The notes under the pieces are model-generated. The model searched no databases, was not told the DNA's origin, and was given only the letters and a program-made list of their open reading frames with translations. DNA of 36,347 nt. Source: Candidatus Schekmanbacteria bacterium. Lineage in GTDB: Bacteria > SZUA-182. Where the stretch lies: assembly GCA_016235675.1 (NCBI GenBank), contig JACRJN010000092.1, forward strand, positions 1 through 36,347, in the 5' to 3' direction. A program made the translations under genes and the position numbers. Shown here piece by piece: positions 1 through 11,100 of the stretch. Numbering within the stretch: position 1 is the stretch's first letter; every line of letters starts with the position of its first letter.

Positions 1-82
1 AATTCTATTTCTTATTCCGAACTCAGGTTTCTTATCTCAAACCTGCCAAGCCTTACCAATCGGCCCGCCGCCCTTTAGAAGG

Positions 83-197
83 GTTTCGGTGTGGAACACA
101 CCCGAAACATCCAGGATAGTAACTTTGCGTAACATGAGTAAGTAACTTCAATGTGTACAAGGGAATGTAGGGGCGGGGTCTCCCCGCCCTTGGTACA
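83..197. repeat. Intergenic palindromic repeats left of the glycosyltransferase
   Basis: The first 354 bases hold no gene I can support. At 83-108 there is a palindrome of the GTTTCGG...CCGAAAC type, related to copies at 18577-18598 and 19917-19995. At 154-197 an inner GGGGCGGGG/CCCCGCCC hairpin with a 3-nt loop sits between outer arms TGTACAAGGG and CCCTTGGTACA, so it is a nested hairpin. Both look like REP-type non-autonomous repeats. Neither is followed by a T-run, so I do not call them terminators. Confidence 0.6.
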
Positions 198-354
198 ATT
201 GTGAGTAAGGGGTCCATTTTGATGGGGAAGGGAATTTTTTTATCCCGAACTACGGTTACAAAGCTGCCAACTGGATTCATGTGGGACAAACCCGAGGATG
301 GGGAAAACTGGGTGTAAGTCACAAAGCAAACTTACCCATAAAAGATGTCCACCC

Positions 355-1503
355 CTATAAGCGCTTAATAATTTTAGCCAACTTTTGGGAATTTTTCTTC
401 GCATCAAAAAGAGTTTCAGCTCTTTCCCGTCCCTTAGACCCAAGTTTTTCCCTCAACGGCTTGTTTTCCATAAGTTCTTGAATCTTTTTTGCCAAAGCGA
501 AAAAATCCCCCGCAGGGATAAGCATCCCTGCATTACCAATTACTTCCGGAATAGAACCGCTAAGAGTAGAAATAACAGGTTTTCCAGTAGCCATAGCTTC
601 CGCTAATACCATTCCAAACTGTTCCTGCCATGTCATAATCGGATAACTTGGAAGAACAAGAACATCGCTCATTTTGAAAACATCGGGCATATCCGCGTAA
701 GACACAAAATCCAAAAATCTAAAATGTTCCTTCAAATTCGATTGTTGTATTATGCTTTCCATGTTTTCCTTTTGAGCGCCCTGCCCGGCGACAGCTACTA
801 CAAAATCTTTTATCCCCCAATCCCGCAAAATCTTAGCAGCATAAACCAGGTTATGAACACCCTTCCAGGATACAAGTTTGCCAACATAAAGGACTACAAA
901 ATTGCCTTTTGGAATATTGTACTTGCGTAAAACAGCCTCTGGTGGATTGCTTGGTTTAAATCTTTCTAAGTCAATACCCGGGTATACTACTTCAATTTTT
1001 TCTTCAGGAATCCCTTCTACTAACATGGCATTTTTAGCTGTTTCGGTATAGGGCAAAAAAAGATCAACTTTATCTAAAACCGATTTCTGCATAAGATGTG
1101 TTTTGGGATCAAGTATACACCTAAAAGGAATATTCTCCCACCAAGCCAGAACAAATTTAAACCCCAACTTATCTTTTAAGCTACTTAGGGTGTAGGCAGA
1201 ACGCATGTGGTCAGAAGAAAAAACTACATCCATATTTTTTAGGTATTTTTTTAGGGAAAAGTAATAAAAATCCATCCTTCGGTACGACGTCCAAAATCTT
1301 TTATACGCTACTATTGGTTCCCTTGCTCCCAAAAGAATTTCTTCAGCATGGAAAAGGGGTTGTTTTTTTAGCTCCATTAAGCCTATGTCATAACGGTTCC
1401 TTTCTCCTACAAAAACGGTTATGTCTATTTCTTCTTTCATGGGCTCAAAACGCTGCATGCTCCATTTATTTACTCTATTGTCTAAAACAATACCTAATTT
1501 CAT
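355..1503 (-). CDS. Glycosyltransferase family 4 (GT-B fold)
   Basis: The 382-residue product is a cytoplasmic or membrane-associated GT4 retaining glycosyltransferase, a family that transfers sugars from nucleotide donors onto glycans, lipids or polysaccharide precursors. The C-terminal donor-binding domain is clear. It has LYVGKLVSWKG at the start of the Rossmann half, and the EX7E motif as EQFGMVLAE followed by AMATGKPVI. A GIDLERF segment marks the hinge region. I place the start at the ATG at 1503, giving MKLGIVLDNRV, rather than at a longer in-frame start at 1539. The shorter start matches the family's N-terminal beta-strand, and the upstream codons overlap the promoter. No surface-polysaccharide cluster is visible on this side of the window, so the acceptor cannot be inferred. 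There is no ribosome binding site, and the start lies 7 nt after a -10 box. Confidence 0.9.
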   Translation of the reverse strand: MKLGIVLDNRVNKWSMQRFEPMKEEIDITVFVGERNRYDIGLMELKKQPLFHAEEILLGAREPIVAYKRFWTSYRRMDFYYFSLKKYLKNMDVVFSSDHMRSAYTLSSLKDKLGFKFVLAWWENIPFRCILDPKTHLMQKSVLDKVDLFLPYTETAKNAMLVEGIPEEKIEVVYPGIDLERFKPSNPPEAVLRKYNIPKGNFVVLYVGKLVSWKGVHNLVYAAKILRDWGIKDFVVAVAGQGAQKENMESIIQQSNLKEHFRFLDFVSYADMPDVFKMSDVLVLPSYPIMTWQEQFGMVLAEAMATGKPVISTLSGSIPEVIGNAGMLIPAGDFFALAKKIQELMENKPLREKLGSKGRERAETLFDAKKNSQKLAKIIKRL

Positions 1504-1510
1504 GCTATCC

Positions 1511-1539
1511 AATATACCATCTGGCCTGGTTTTTGGCAA
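1511..1539 (-). promoter_or_regulatory. Sigma70-type promoter of the glycosyltransferase, leaderless geometry
   Basis: On the minus strand TTGCCA (1534-1539) is followed after 17 nt by TATATT (1511-1516), with TGG just upstream forming an extended -10. Only GGATAGC (7 nt) separates the -10 box from the ATG at 1503, so transcription would begin at or next to the start codon. Confidence 0.6.
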
Positions 1540-1790
1540 GGGGGTTTCTCCAGCAATTCTCGGTGTAGGCTGGTTAGCAGCTTATACCAATTTGCTATCA
1601 ATCATAGTGGACTTGCTGATTACCTGGATAACAGGGATATTACATATAGCCACCGCTTTGGGGAAAAATATTATCGCCCTGTTCGGCGGGTTTGAAGACC
1701 CGGAAAAACTTGGTACGACACATAATCTTAATCGAAAACAGGTTACCGCAATAACCAAACAAAAAATCTGCGAACCTTGCAATATGACAC

Positions 1791-1918
1791 TATAGCAAAC
1801 GGCTTGAATAAGTTGACATACACCAAGCATGTCATTGCGAGCGAAGCGAAGCAATCTCAGGAGGTTGCTTCGTCGCTTCGCTCCTCGCAACGACAACTTT
1901 TCAACTCCGTTTGCTATA
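1791..1918. repeat. 128-bp imperfect hairpin element (MITE-like) with GTCATTGCGAG core
   Basis: Perfect 12-bp ends TATAGCAAACGG (1791-1802) and CCGTTTGCTATA (1907-1918) continue inward with partial pairing. They enclose a core of GTCATTGCGAGCG and its complement (1831-1894). The core recurs at 15161-15237 and 22659-22736 with different outer arms. The rest of 1540-2153 has no supported gene, apart from degenerate copies of a TTTGATAGCGAA motif at 1941-1960 and, inverted, near 1581-1600. Confidence 0.75.
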
Positions 1919-2042
1919 ATGCGCTGGCAAAGGTTGAATGTTTGATAGCGAATTAGTATGAATTCCCACTTTTTGCTGCCTCTCAATCTAATCGGTACTA
2001 TGCTTAGCAACAAATAAAAATATGCCTTATATTCTATGTACC

Positions 2043-2071
2043 TTGTTATCAATAAAATAACCTGGTATACT
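2043..2071 (+). promoter_or_regulatory. Promoter of the giant beta-helix gene
   Basis: TTGTTA (2043-2048), a 17-nt spacer, then TATACT (2066-2071) preceded by TGG (extended -10). Predicted initiation near 2078 leaves a leader of about 75 nt. The ribosome binding site AGGA (2143-2146) lies 7 nt before the ATG at 2154. Confidence 0.6.
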
Positions 2072-2153
2072 TTAGTAAGAGCAGTAGTGTGTTCGCATAG
2101 ATTAATATTATATCTATTTACTTATATTTTTTAACTATATATAGGAACGTTGT

Positions 2154-5100
2154 ATGAGACTAAAAACGCTTCATTTTGTTCATTTTTTTGTTGCGTTAAT
2201 TTTGTTGATGTTGTTTATTAACAGCACGGAGGCCGCCACCCGATATGTCAATGGGGGGTGCAGTTTGGACGGGGACGGGACAAGTGCGGATTGTGCCCTT
2301 ACGGAGGGCGGAGCCGGGGCGCGCAAGACTATTCAGGCGGCTGTCGATATGGCGGGCGGAGGGGATGTAGTGAAGGTTGCGGCCTATAGCGCGTATACTG
2401 TTGCCGATACTACAACCACTACCTATTATTATGAAAATATCATCGTTACCAAGGAAATAACCCTGGAGTTGTATACCGGCAACGGGGATGTTTGCACCGC
2501 TGACTGTCCTGCTACTTATAAGTCCAACAACCCTTGTCTTTCCGATTGCAAGAACTGGGATATTCGGCCTAAACACCTGCCGCCGGCATCTTCCAAGTTT
2601 CTGAGCTCCTGGATTGTAATCAACGGCGACAAAAACAATGATAAAAAGGGGGACAACGGCAATGCCACTATCGCCTGGAGCGGCGGGGTAGGGGGAACGC
2701 TGCGCAATTTTACTGTCAGCGGCGGTTATAGTTCAGTCAGCGGCGGATCAGGTGCGGGCGTTTTGATCGGCGGCGAAGAAACGAGTGTAGCGGTCAGCGG
2801 CCTGTATGTCAGCAATAACGATGCAGGTATTGCCGTGCGTTACGGCGCCACTCCTACCATAACCGGCTGCACTATTTCCAATAACTCCCGTAGCGGATTG
2901 GTTGTCCGCGACGGTTCTGCTCCGATAATCGGCGGGGTGGAGGATTGGAACAGTCTTGAGGCCAATAAAATTTTTGCCAACAGCCAATCCATGACCGGGA
3001 CGGAGTGCTTTGCCGGAGGCGGTTACAGCGAGTGCGAACAGCAGCGGACAGAAGGCTGCGCCGCGGTAACGGTGATGGATTCCTCCAGCCCGAAAATCTG
3101 GGGCAACCAGATTTATTCCAACAAATATACCGGCATAGTTTCCCTCGGACAATCGTCGCCGTCTATTAAAACGAATATCATCAGTAAAAACGGACGTACC
3201 GGTCTGGGGATGTTTTCCACCGGCATGAGTGTGGAAATCATCGGGAATTGGATCGATGATAACGAGCGGGGTATCGGTATTCAAAGCAGCGGCGATCCCT
3301 GCAATAAAATTCAGATCAAAAATAACGACATCCTCAATAATGATTTAAGCGGTTTGGCAACTTGCAACGCTTATAGTCAAATCGGCGGGGCGGCGGGCGA
3401 GGGCAACCGGATTTTCAACAATGACGGTTACGGCATGTTCATCTCCTTAGACAGCCAGGTGCAAATCAGCAACAATAATATCCTCAACAACACCTTTTCC
3501 GGCATCAAGCTATTCAAATCGGAAGGTACCATCGAAGAAAATCTGATTGCCGATAACGGTTGCGCCTGGGCCACCAATAATAAATGCGGTGCGTTAAGCA
3601 GCAGGGTTTACGGTCAGATTGAATTGGACGCAAGCGTTGGTGAGCGTATCAATCATAATATTATTGTGGGCGGCAATTACGCCAACGGCTCTTTTGAAGG
3701 TATTGGGATTTTAGCCATGGAAAGCGGGGTTTTTCGCGGTGTTCTGGCGGAATTGCGTGAAGTGAAAGATAACCTTATTTACCGGGTGGGATTGGGTATA
3801 AAACTGGACAGCAACGCCGGTTACGGTTCAGATGCGGCGTACAGAGCCGGTGCGGTGGATCGCAATCTGGTAATGCATTGGGGCAGCAGTTCTCTGGATA
3901 CTGACGGTACTGTGGACGGTTATGTATTGGGTGCGGGAAATTCTCCGGGGGAGAATACCTATTATTACGGGCAGGAAAGCGGCAGTTTCGGAGCGGCCAA
4001 CTACATTTTCCGCGATCCGGATCATGAAACTATCGCCTATAGTTCCGGTGCGGTTAATCCGGATTTCAAACTGACATTCGCTGCCGATTCGCCGGTTTAC
4101 AGCCTGAGCGATTACTGCACCGCTCCGCCCCAAGATTATCTGGGAGCCGGCAGAAACTTCAGGTTTATCGAAGAAGAGCGGGGGGCTACTCCGCTAAATC
4201 CGCCCACCGTGCCGGTACTCGGACGCTTCGACGATCAAACCGGCCTGGGGTTGAATGAAGTCAAACTGGCTTCCTATCATTTAAAGGCCAACGGCTACTA
4301 TAACAATATGTATTTAATCACCTATCGCAATGGTGCTCCGGCAACCTGGTCAACCATTACCGGGTATGTGAAAGCCGGTACTATCCCTAATCTCGCCACG
4401 GTTTCCCCGGCATACACCGCTCAAACCCATCCGGTGCAAAACGAACAATATATAATTGTCTCCGGTGAATTGGGCTATCGTTTTACCACACAGTCATTAA
4501 AAAACCTGACTCCAGCCGCGGACGCCGCCGCTCCGGTGTTGACCGGCCTGATTCCGCCCGATGGGGCCGGCGGCGCTTTATGTAATCAGACCATCGTTAT
4601 GTACTTGCAGGATGTGGGAGACGGGGTTGATCCGAATAGTGTCCAGGTAGGGTTGAGCGGAGCCGGTTCCGGAACATGCGCCTTAGGGGCTTGCGCCATA
4701 GATGTCGGAGAGAACAGCAGTTATCTTAAGGTGATTTTAAATCCGGCGCCGTTATTGAGTGCGAATACCGAATACACTATCATAGTCAGCGCCGAGGATC
4801 GGCAGACTAATAACCTGTATGCCACCGGCACTTTTACCACCACCACGCCTTGCGAAGGAGTAGACAGCGACCCGACCATCGAAAACTTAAAGCCGGCCAG
4901 CGGCGCCAATAACGTATCTGTTGCAAGCACCATCAGCTTCAAGGTACGGGACACCGGCAGCGGCGTCAATCCGGACGAAATCGCTTTAGCCATCACCGAT
5001 AACGGGATTACCACGCAGGTTGCTCCGGATAAGGTGGCTTTATCCGATGGAAACGGGTCAACCCCGGATTACTCGGTATATTACAAACCAAAGAGCGAAG

Positions 5101-8100
5101 ACGGTTTCAATCAGGGGCTGTTCGGCTCAGGCAAGAGTTATTCCCTGCTTTTGCAATCCCGCGATTATGACGACAATATCTTTACCGTAAGCAGCAGCTT
5201 CACTACGGTAGCCGATGTAGTATTGCCCCAAGATGTAAGCTATTTGCGGGCGGAAACCAAAGGCACCAACAGTATCAGGTTGAGTTGGATTCCCAGCGAA
5301 AATATAGATTGCGACATTGCCGGTTTCCCCTACACTCTTTATATTGACAGCGGCAGCGGCTATGATGCGGGACGGACGTTAAACGGTCTGGCTTCCGGCG
5401 AGGGTTCTTATACGGTGGGTAATCTGATGGAAGGGGCTTATAACTTTAAGATCACAGTTAAAGACACTGCCGGGAACGAAAGCGCCGGTGCGGAATTAAA
5501 GAATGTCTATCTGGCGACCAGCTCCGATTTTGCTGATGATTTCAACGGCTTCTACGATGATTTTGCCAGCGATTTGAGTAAATGGGATAGTCCGGGAGCG
5601 GATTGGTCGATAGCGGGCGGGGAATTACAGTACAGCGGGGCCAGCGGGCAAACCAGCGAGTTGATTACGAGCAATCTAGAGCGCGGCGATTATAACTTCC
5701 AGGGGAAGATCAAAATTGCCGGTGGGAATGCCGGTTGGCTGCTTTTGCGCAAAACTGTCGGCAGTCAGACGGCGGAGAGCGGTTATTTGGTACGGATCGG
5801 ATTAGGGAACACGGACAATGTGGGGATTTATGAATTGAGCGTAACCGGGATGAAAACGCTGGAGGTGGGGAGTACCGGCAGCACAATCGGCACAATCAGC
5901 ACCGGTACCTGGTATAACTTCAAAGTCAAAATCGTGAGCGGGGTAATCAAGTTTTATCTGGGGATTACTCCCAATCCGGCCGATATTTTACAGGTGCTGG
6001 CCATTGATCCTGACAATACTTATTGGGCCGGTCAAATCGGTCTGTATCAACCGGCGGGCGGCGGCAGTGTGCTTTATGATGATCTGGAGGTGGATTATAC
6101 CTCAGGCAGCAGCATTTATCGCTACACCTCAAGCAGTAGCGGTTATCAGCATATCGCGGGCAACGCCCCGGCGGATTTGACCAAAAATGTTTTGCAATTC
6201 AACGGCGGCGCCGATACCGAGTTATTGATCGGGCCCTTAGCTTTGGCGGACAACTATCTGTACAAAATAAAATTTAACATAGCAACCGGGAGCGCCGGAA
6301 TCATAGTAAACAAAGCCAATGATACGGCAGTAAAAAGCAGCGGGTATTTAATTCAGGTAAATCCAGGCGTTAGTGATAATGTCGAATTTTACGCCTTGCC
6401 TGCTGCCACTCCTCATAAAACCGGCAGTTATTCTATCAGTACCGGCCAGGATTATGAGATGTGGCTGATCAAACGCGACAGCGGTTATGAAGTGGATATG
6501 TACAACGGTTCCCCCACCCTGATTTTAACCGCCAACGATGTAGGTAATTACGCGGCAAACAATGCTGCCGGGATTTATACGGAGGCGTCCAGTCAGGTAA
6601 CCTATGACGATATCGCGATCAGCAGGCAGTTGAGCGACATCGGTCAGGATACCTTCATAACCTCGAATTACACCTACAGCCAGATACAAAGCGCCATCGA
6701 TAACGCCAACACCGGCGACAGCGTTATTTTCTCCACCGGCACCTATGCTTTGAGCGGCAACACCTTAAAAATGAAGAGCGGTGTTAACCTGAAGGCACAA
6801 ACTATCGGGGCCTGCGGGGCAAAAACCATAACGGTTACTGGCAGCGGAACATTGATCCAGGCGGCTAATGCTGCCTCTATCGAGGGTTTTAAGCTAAAAG
6901 GCAATACGATTAATGTGGGGATTTTGGTGCGTGATGTGGCCCCCGCGACTATTGCCGACAATGAAATCGTCAGTTGTTATGACGCCATCCGGGTGGGCGG
7001 CGGGGCTTCCGGGGATGTTATTTCCGCTCCCGATATACAGAATAACTGCATCTACGGCAACAGCAATAACGGTATTTCCAACTCCTTTGAATCCATGGCG
7101 GTTATTCGCAGCAATGATATTTATAATAATGCCAATAACGGAATCGGCATCAACGGGCAGGCCGCACCGCAAATTAGAGGCAACACGATTTACAATAACC
7201 AGATTGGTATCGGCAACCGCGGGCAGAGTTACGCTACTATCGAGCAGAATAATTGGATTTACAGCAATTCCAATCAGGGTATCGGCATTCGGGATGAAGC
7301 CCATCCGTTCATTCGCAATAACCGCATTTATCGTAATTTTACCGACGGCATTGGGGTAGGGTGTCCGCCCAGCGATCCCAATTGCCTTTCTACGGCTAAC
7401 CCGCTCATCGATAACAATATTATCTATTCCAACTTTGAAAGCGGCATTGCCCTGCGTTCCCAGGTTAGGCCCCAGAGTATTGCCGGTAACGAAATTTATA
7501 ACCATATTTATTCGTGTGCCGGGGCTAATTGCGAAGACTCAGACCATTCCTTCGGTGCCGGGATTCGCTTTTTCGACGACGTTAACCCGTATCTGGGACA
7601 AAATAACCTGCATGACAACAGTTACGGTATTTCCTTTAGGGTAAATGCCAATAATTCCTTTACCCTGAACGGGTTATCCGTTACCCAAAACGGAATCGGT
7701 TTGCATATCGGCGGCGACAGCGCCATAACGGTGGAAAATTGCATCATTTACAGTAATTACAAATTGGGCATCGGTATGTACCATAACGCCCATCCCCTGG
7801 TGCGCAACAACCAAATCCGCTACAACGGGGACGCCGCCGGACGCGCTGGGGAATATTTAAAATATATGTCCGGGGCCGGAACCGGGGTGGGTGGCATCGG
7901 TTTGGCTCAGGAGACCTATCCGACCATCACCAATAACAACATCTGGGGAAACAAGGCCGCGATTTTGCTGGAAGACGACACCCTGGATACGCAAAGCGGT
8001 TTAGCTTTAGATGAGGTACGGTTAGGATCGCTGGCCTCAAGTGTGAAAGATGACTATAAGGATCGCAGCCTGTACTTATTTATAGCCGACGGCGGGGATC

Positions 8101-11100
8101 TGGGCTACAACGGCGGCGCCAGTCAGCAGGTGGTGTCTATTACCGCTTACAATGAATCTACCAAGGTGGCTAGCATTTCTCCGGCCTATACCAGCAGACC
8201 GGCTCAGGGCGAGCATTACCGCATCTTCCGGGAGAATTTCGGCATCGGTTTGCGCGGCTGCAAGCGTAATGACCAGTCAGCCTGTTCCGAGGCTGCCGAT
8301 TCGCCGGGGATACCCAAAATCTATAACAACCAAATCCATGACAATTTCCTGGGGGTGGCCATCGGCGGTCGGGATGATGTTAACGGCGCTCCCAATCCGG
8401 AGGTTTATAATAACACCATTACCAGCAACGGAGTCACCGGGTGTCCGGGTGATTTTGCTTATTGCGGCGGCGGTATCGGCAACCGCGCCCATTCATCCGC
8501 TAATCTCCATCACAATACCATCCGCAACAGCAATAACCTGAACAATTACGGCATCGGGGTGCGCGAGGCGGCCAGCCCCACTATTTTTGCCAATACCATT
8601 ACCAGCAACCGCATCGCGGTAAGCTTCTACAGCGCCAGCGGTGACATCACTATCACCAGCAACAGTCTTATTAATAACGGGGTATATGTTCCCGGACGGA
8701 TTCGCGGCGGCGGCATCGGATTATATGAATTTGCCGGTAACCTTACTATCGACAATAATGTTATCGCTTCCAATCATGGCAGCGGGCCGGGGGCGGGCGG
8801 CATCGGTATTCGTCAACTGAACGGCGGCACCATCAACATCGGCACCACCTACGGTAATACCTTCCGTTATAATATCGGCGGACAGGAGGCCGGAGAACTG
8901 CGCTGCGGCGGGATTGGCGGGCGTTATGATAAGCCGGCGGGCGGAACGGTGACAATCAGTAAAAATACCCTTTTTAACAATATAGCCGGCGGTATCGGCC
9001 TGGATGATTTTGAATATGCCACCTTTGTGGTCAGCGGAAATACTTCCCACCACAACGATAAAGGGATTCGCGTCCGTAACGTTGCTGATGTGACCATTAC
9101 CAACAACAGCATTTATTCCAACGGTGACGGCACCCAGGGCGATCCGGCTAACAACAAATTAGTGGATGCCGGTATTTCACTGCGCCGGGCACTTACCACT
9201 CCGGTCTTTCCGGCGATGGACATTACCATTACCAGCAATACCATCAAGGGTAATCACGGGGATGGGATAAGTTTAGCCGACTTCCAGACCGGGGATACCG
9301 TGACCATCCAGAAAAATAAAATCGGCGGGGATGTGGCCGGTGACGGAAATGATTACTGGGGTATCAATATCGGCATTTTCGATGAGACGGCCTTTACGGG
9401 AGCGGTTACTATCGGCAGCGCTGACCCAACTTTAGGCAATACAATAAAATATAACCGGCAGTCCGGGATGTCCATTTCCGATGTGAACGATACCGTAACC
9501 ATCAAAAACAACAACATTTCCTATAACGGCCAGGCTGACTTGGCCTTCCCGGACGGGACTCAGGACGCCTCCGGTATTCGCTCCCGGAACAGCACTTTCG
9601 GGGCGAATAAAATAGTTGATAATACTATCAGCTATAATCTTTATGCCGGGATCGCCTTTAAAAACAGCGATGGTTACATCAATTCAGGCAATGAGATATT
9701 TGAAAACGGTAACCTGTATGAGCTACTGCCGCTATACGGCAGGACGATCTGCCCCAATTGTGAACCGGCCGGGCCCGGCGGCGGGCCGGGGAGTCTGACC
9801 GGGGACGGCGGCATATCGGTCAGGGATTTAGCCTTGAATAAAGAGGTGCGGATTTATGACCCGTTGCGCACTGAGATTCATGACAATCATGTGGGGGATA
9901 TACGGGTCAAACCTGATAATCAAGGTAAAGTATATTTGAACGATGTAGAAGTGATACCGGTCAAAGTCGGTGGATTAATTACCGGGGTGGGGTTATTTTT
10001 TGATTGCTTTGAGGAAGCGGATGCCACTACCTCTATTGACGACGGTGGATGCAATGGTACGATCAGCGGTTATGGATATGGGGCAAAAGCAGGAGTAAAC
10101 AACAGCCTGGCTAATAATGATCGCTTTGGGATTGTGGTACGCGGGCCATATTCGCAAAATCTGATCATCGAAGGCAATATCATTGAAAACAATATGCTGA
10201 CCACTAACACCAATAATGTAATTTGTTCTATCGATCCTCCTGCTGATAAAGACCATATCGGCGGTGGGATTGCTTTGACCTGCGGGGCGCGCCCGATTAT
10301 CCGCAACAACAAGGTTCGCAAAAACGGTGCCGAACTCAGGCCGGAAGATAAGGGCGGCCATTCCGGGATTAATCTGTTGAATGCCGGCGCAACTCAGATT
10401 TACGACAATGAAATCTACAGCAACAAAAACGACGGTATCGGTTTGATTGACAGTCAAATTCTTTCCGCCCCTCAAATTGGTATCAAGACTCAGGCCGCTA
10501 ACAAGATTTACGGCAACGGACGCCGCGGCGTCGGGGTGTGGGGTGCAGGTTCCGTTAGCATCGCTAATAATCAGATTTATTCCAACACCGGCGGCGGTAT
10601 CGGCAGCCAGGGAACGGCGGGCATTACTATCGACTATAACCAGGTGCGCAATAACAAAGACACCGCTATCGGGATCAAGACCTTTACCGGCTCGGTAACC
10701 ATCAGCAACAATACCATTACCAGCAATGCCGGAGTAAACAGCCCCGGCGGTATTGGTGTTTCTGCCAGCGCCAACCCGATAATTACCATTTCCGATAACA
10801 CCACCAGAAACAATACCGGGATGACTCAGCAGAACGGGATCAGTATGGGCGGTTTCAACGGTTTGGCCAGCATTACGGTTGGGCCGGGCAACACGATAGA
10901 CGACGGGTTGCTTTTTTCCACCTCTCCCAACCAAAACCTGACCATTCGCTACAATACCCGTTTGGAGCAAATCGGGATTAAAGATTTTAAAGATACTGTC
11001 ATCACCAGCAATACCAGCATTACCGGTGGTATCGCCTGCAACGGGACGACCGGCAGTACGCTAACTGTTCGGAACAATTCCTCGATAACCGGGATTGCCC

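Noticed and set aside
53-322. 89-codon minus-strand frame near the left edge
   Set aside because: It runs through two palindromic repeats and has no recognisable protein features.
1421-1795. 124-codon plus-strand frame with a hydrophobic stretch and a CEPC motif
   Set aside because: Its first third is antisense to the glycosyltransferase, it contains a copy of the TTTGATAGC repeat in frame, and there is no start signal. A decayed gene in 1560-1795 is possible but cannot be supported.
1582-2052. 156-codon frame on the minus strand upstream of the giant gene
   Set aside because: Part of its translation (LRGAKRRSNLLRLLRFARND) is the well-known artefact of reading through the GTCATTGCGAG hairpin repeat. 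No ribosome binding site was seen and it carries no family motif.
9993-10970. 325-codon minus-strand frame inside the giant gene
   Set aside because: It is a shadow of the repetitive plus-strand coding sequence. The plus frame has a clear beta-helix pattern, and the minus frame is a low-complexity mirror.
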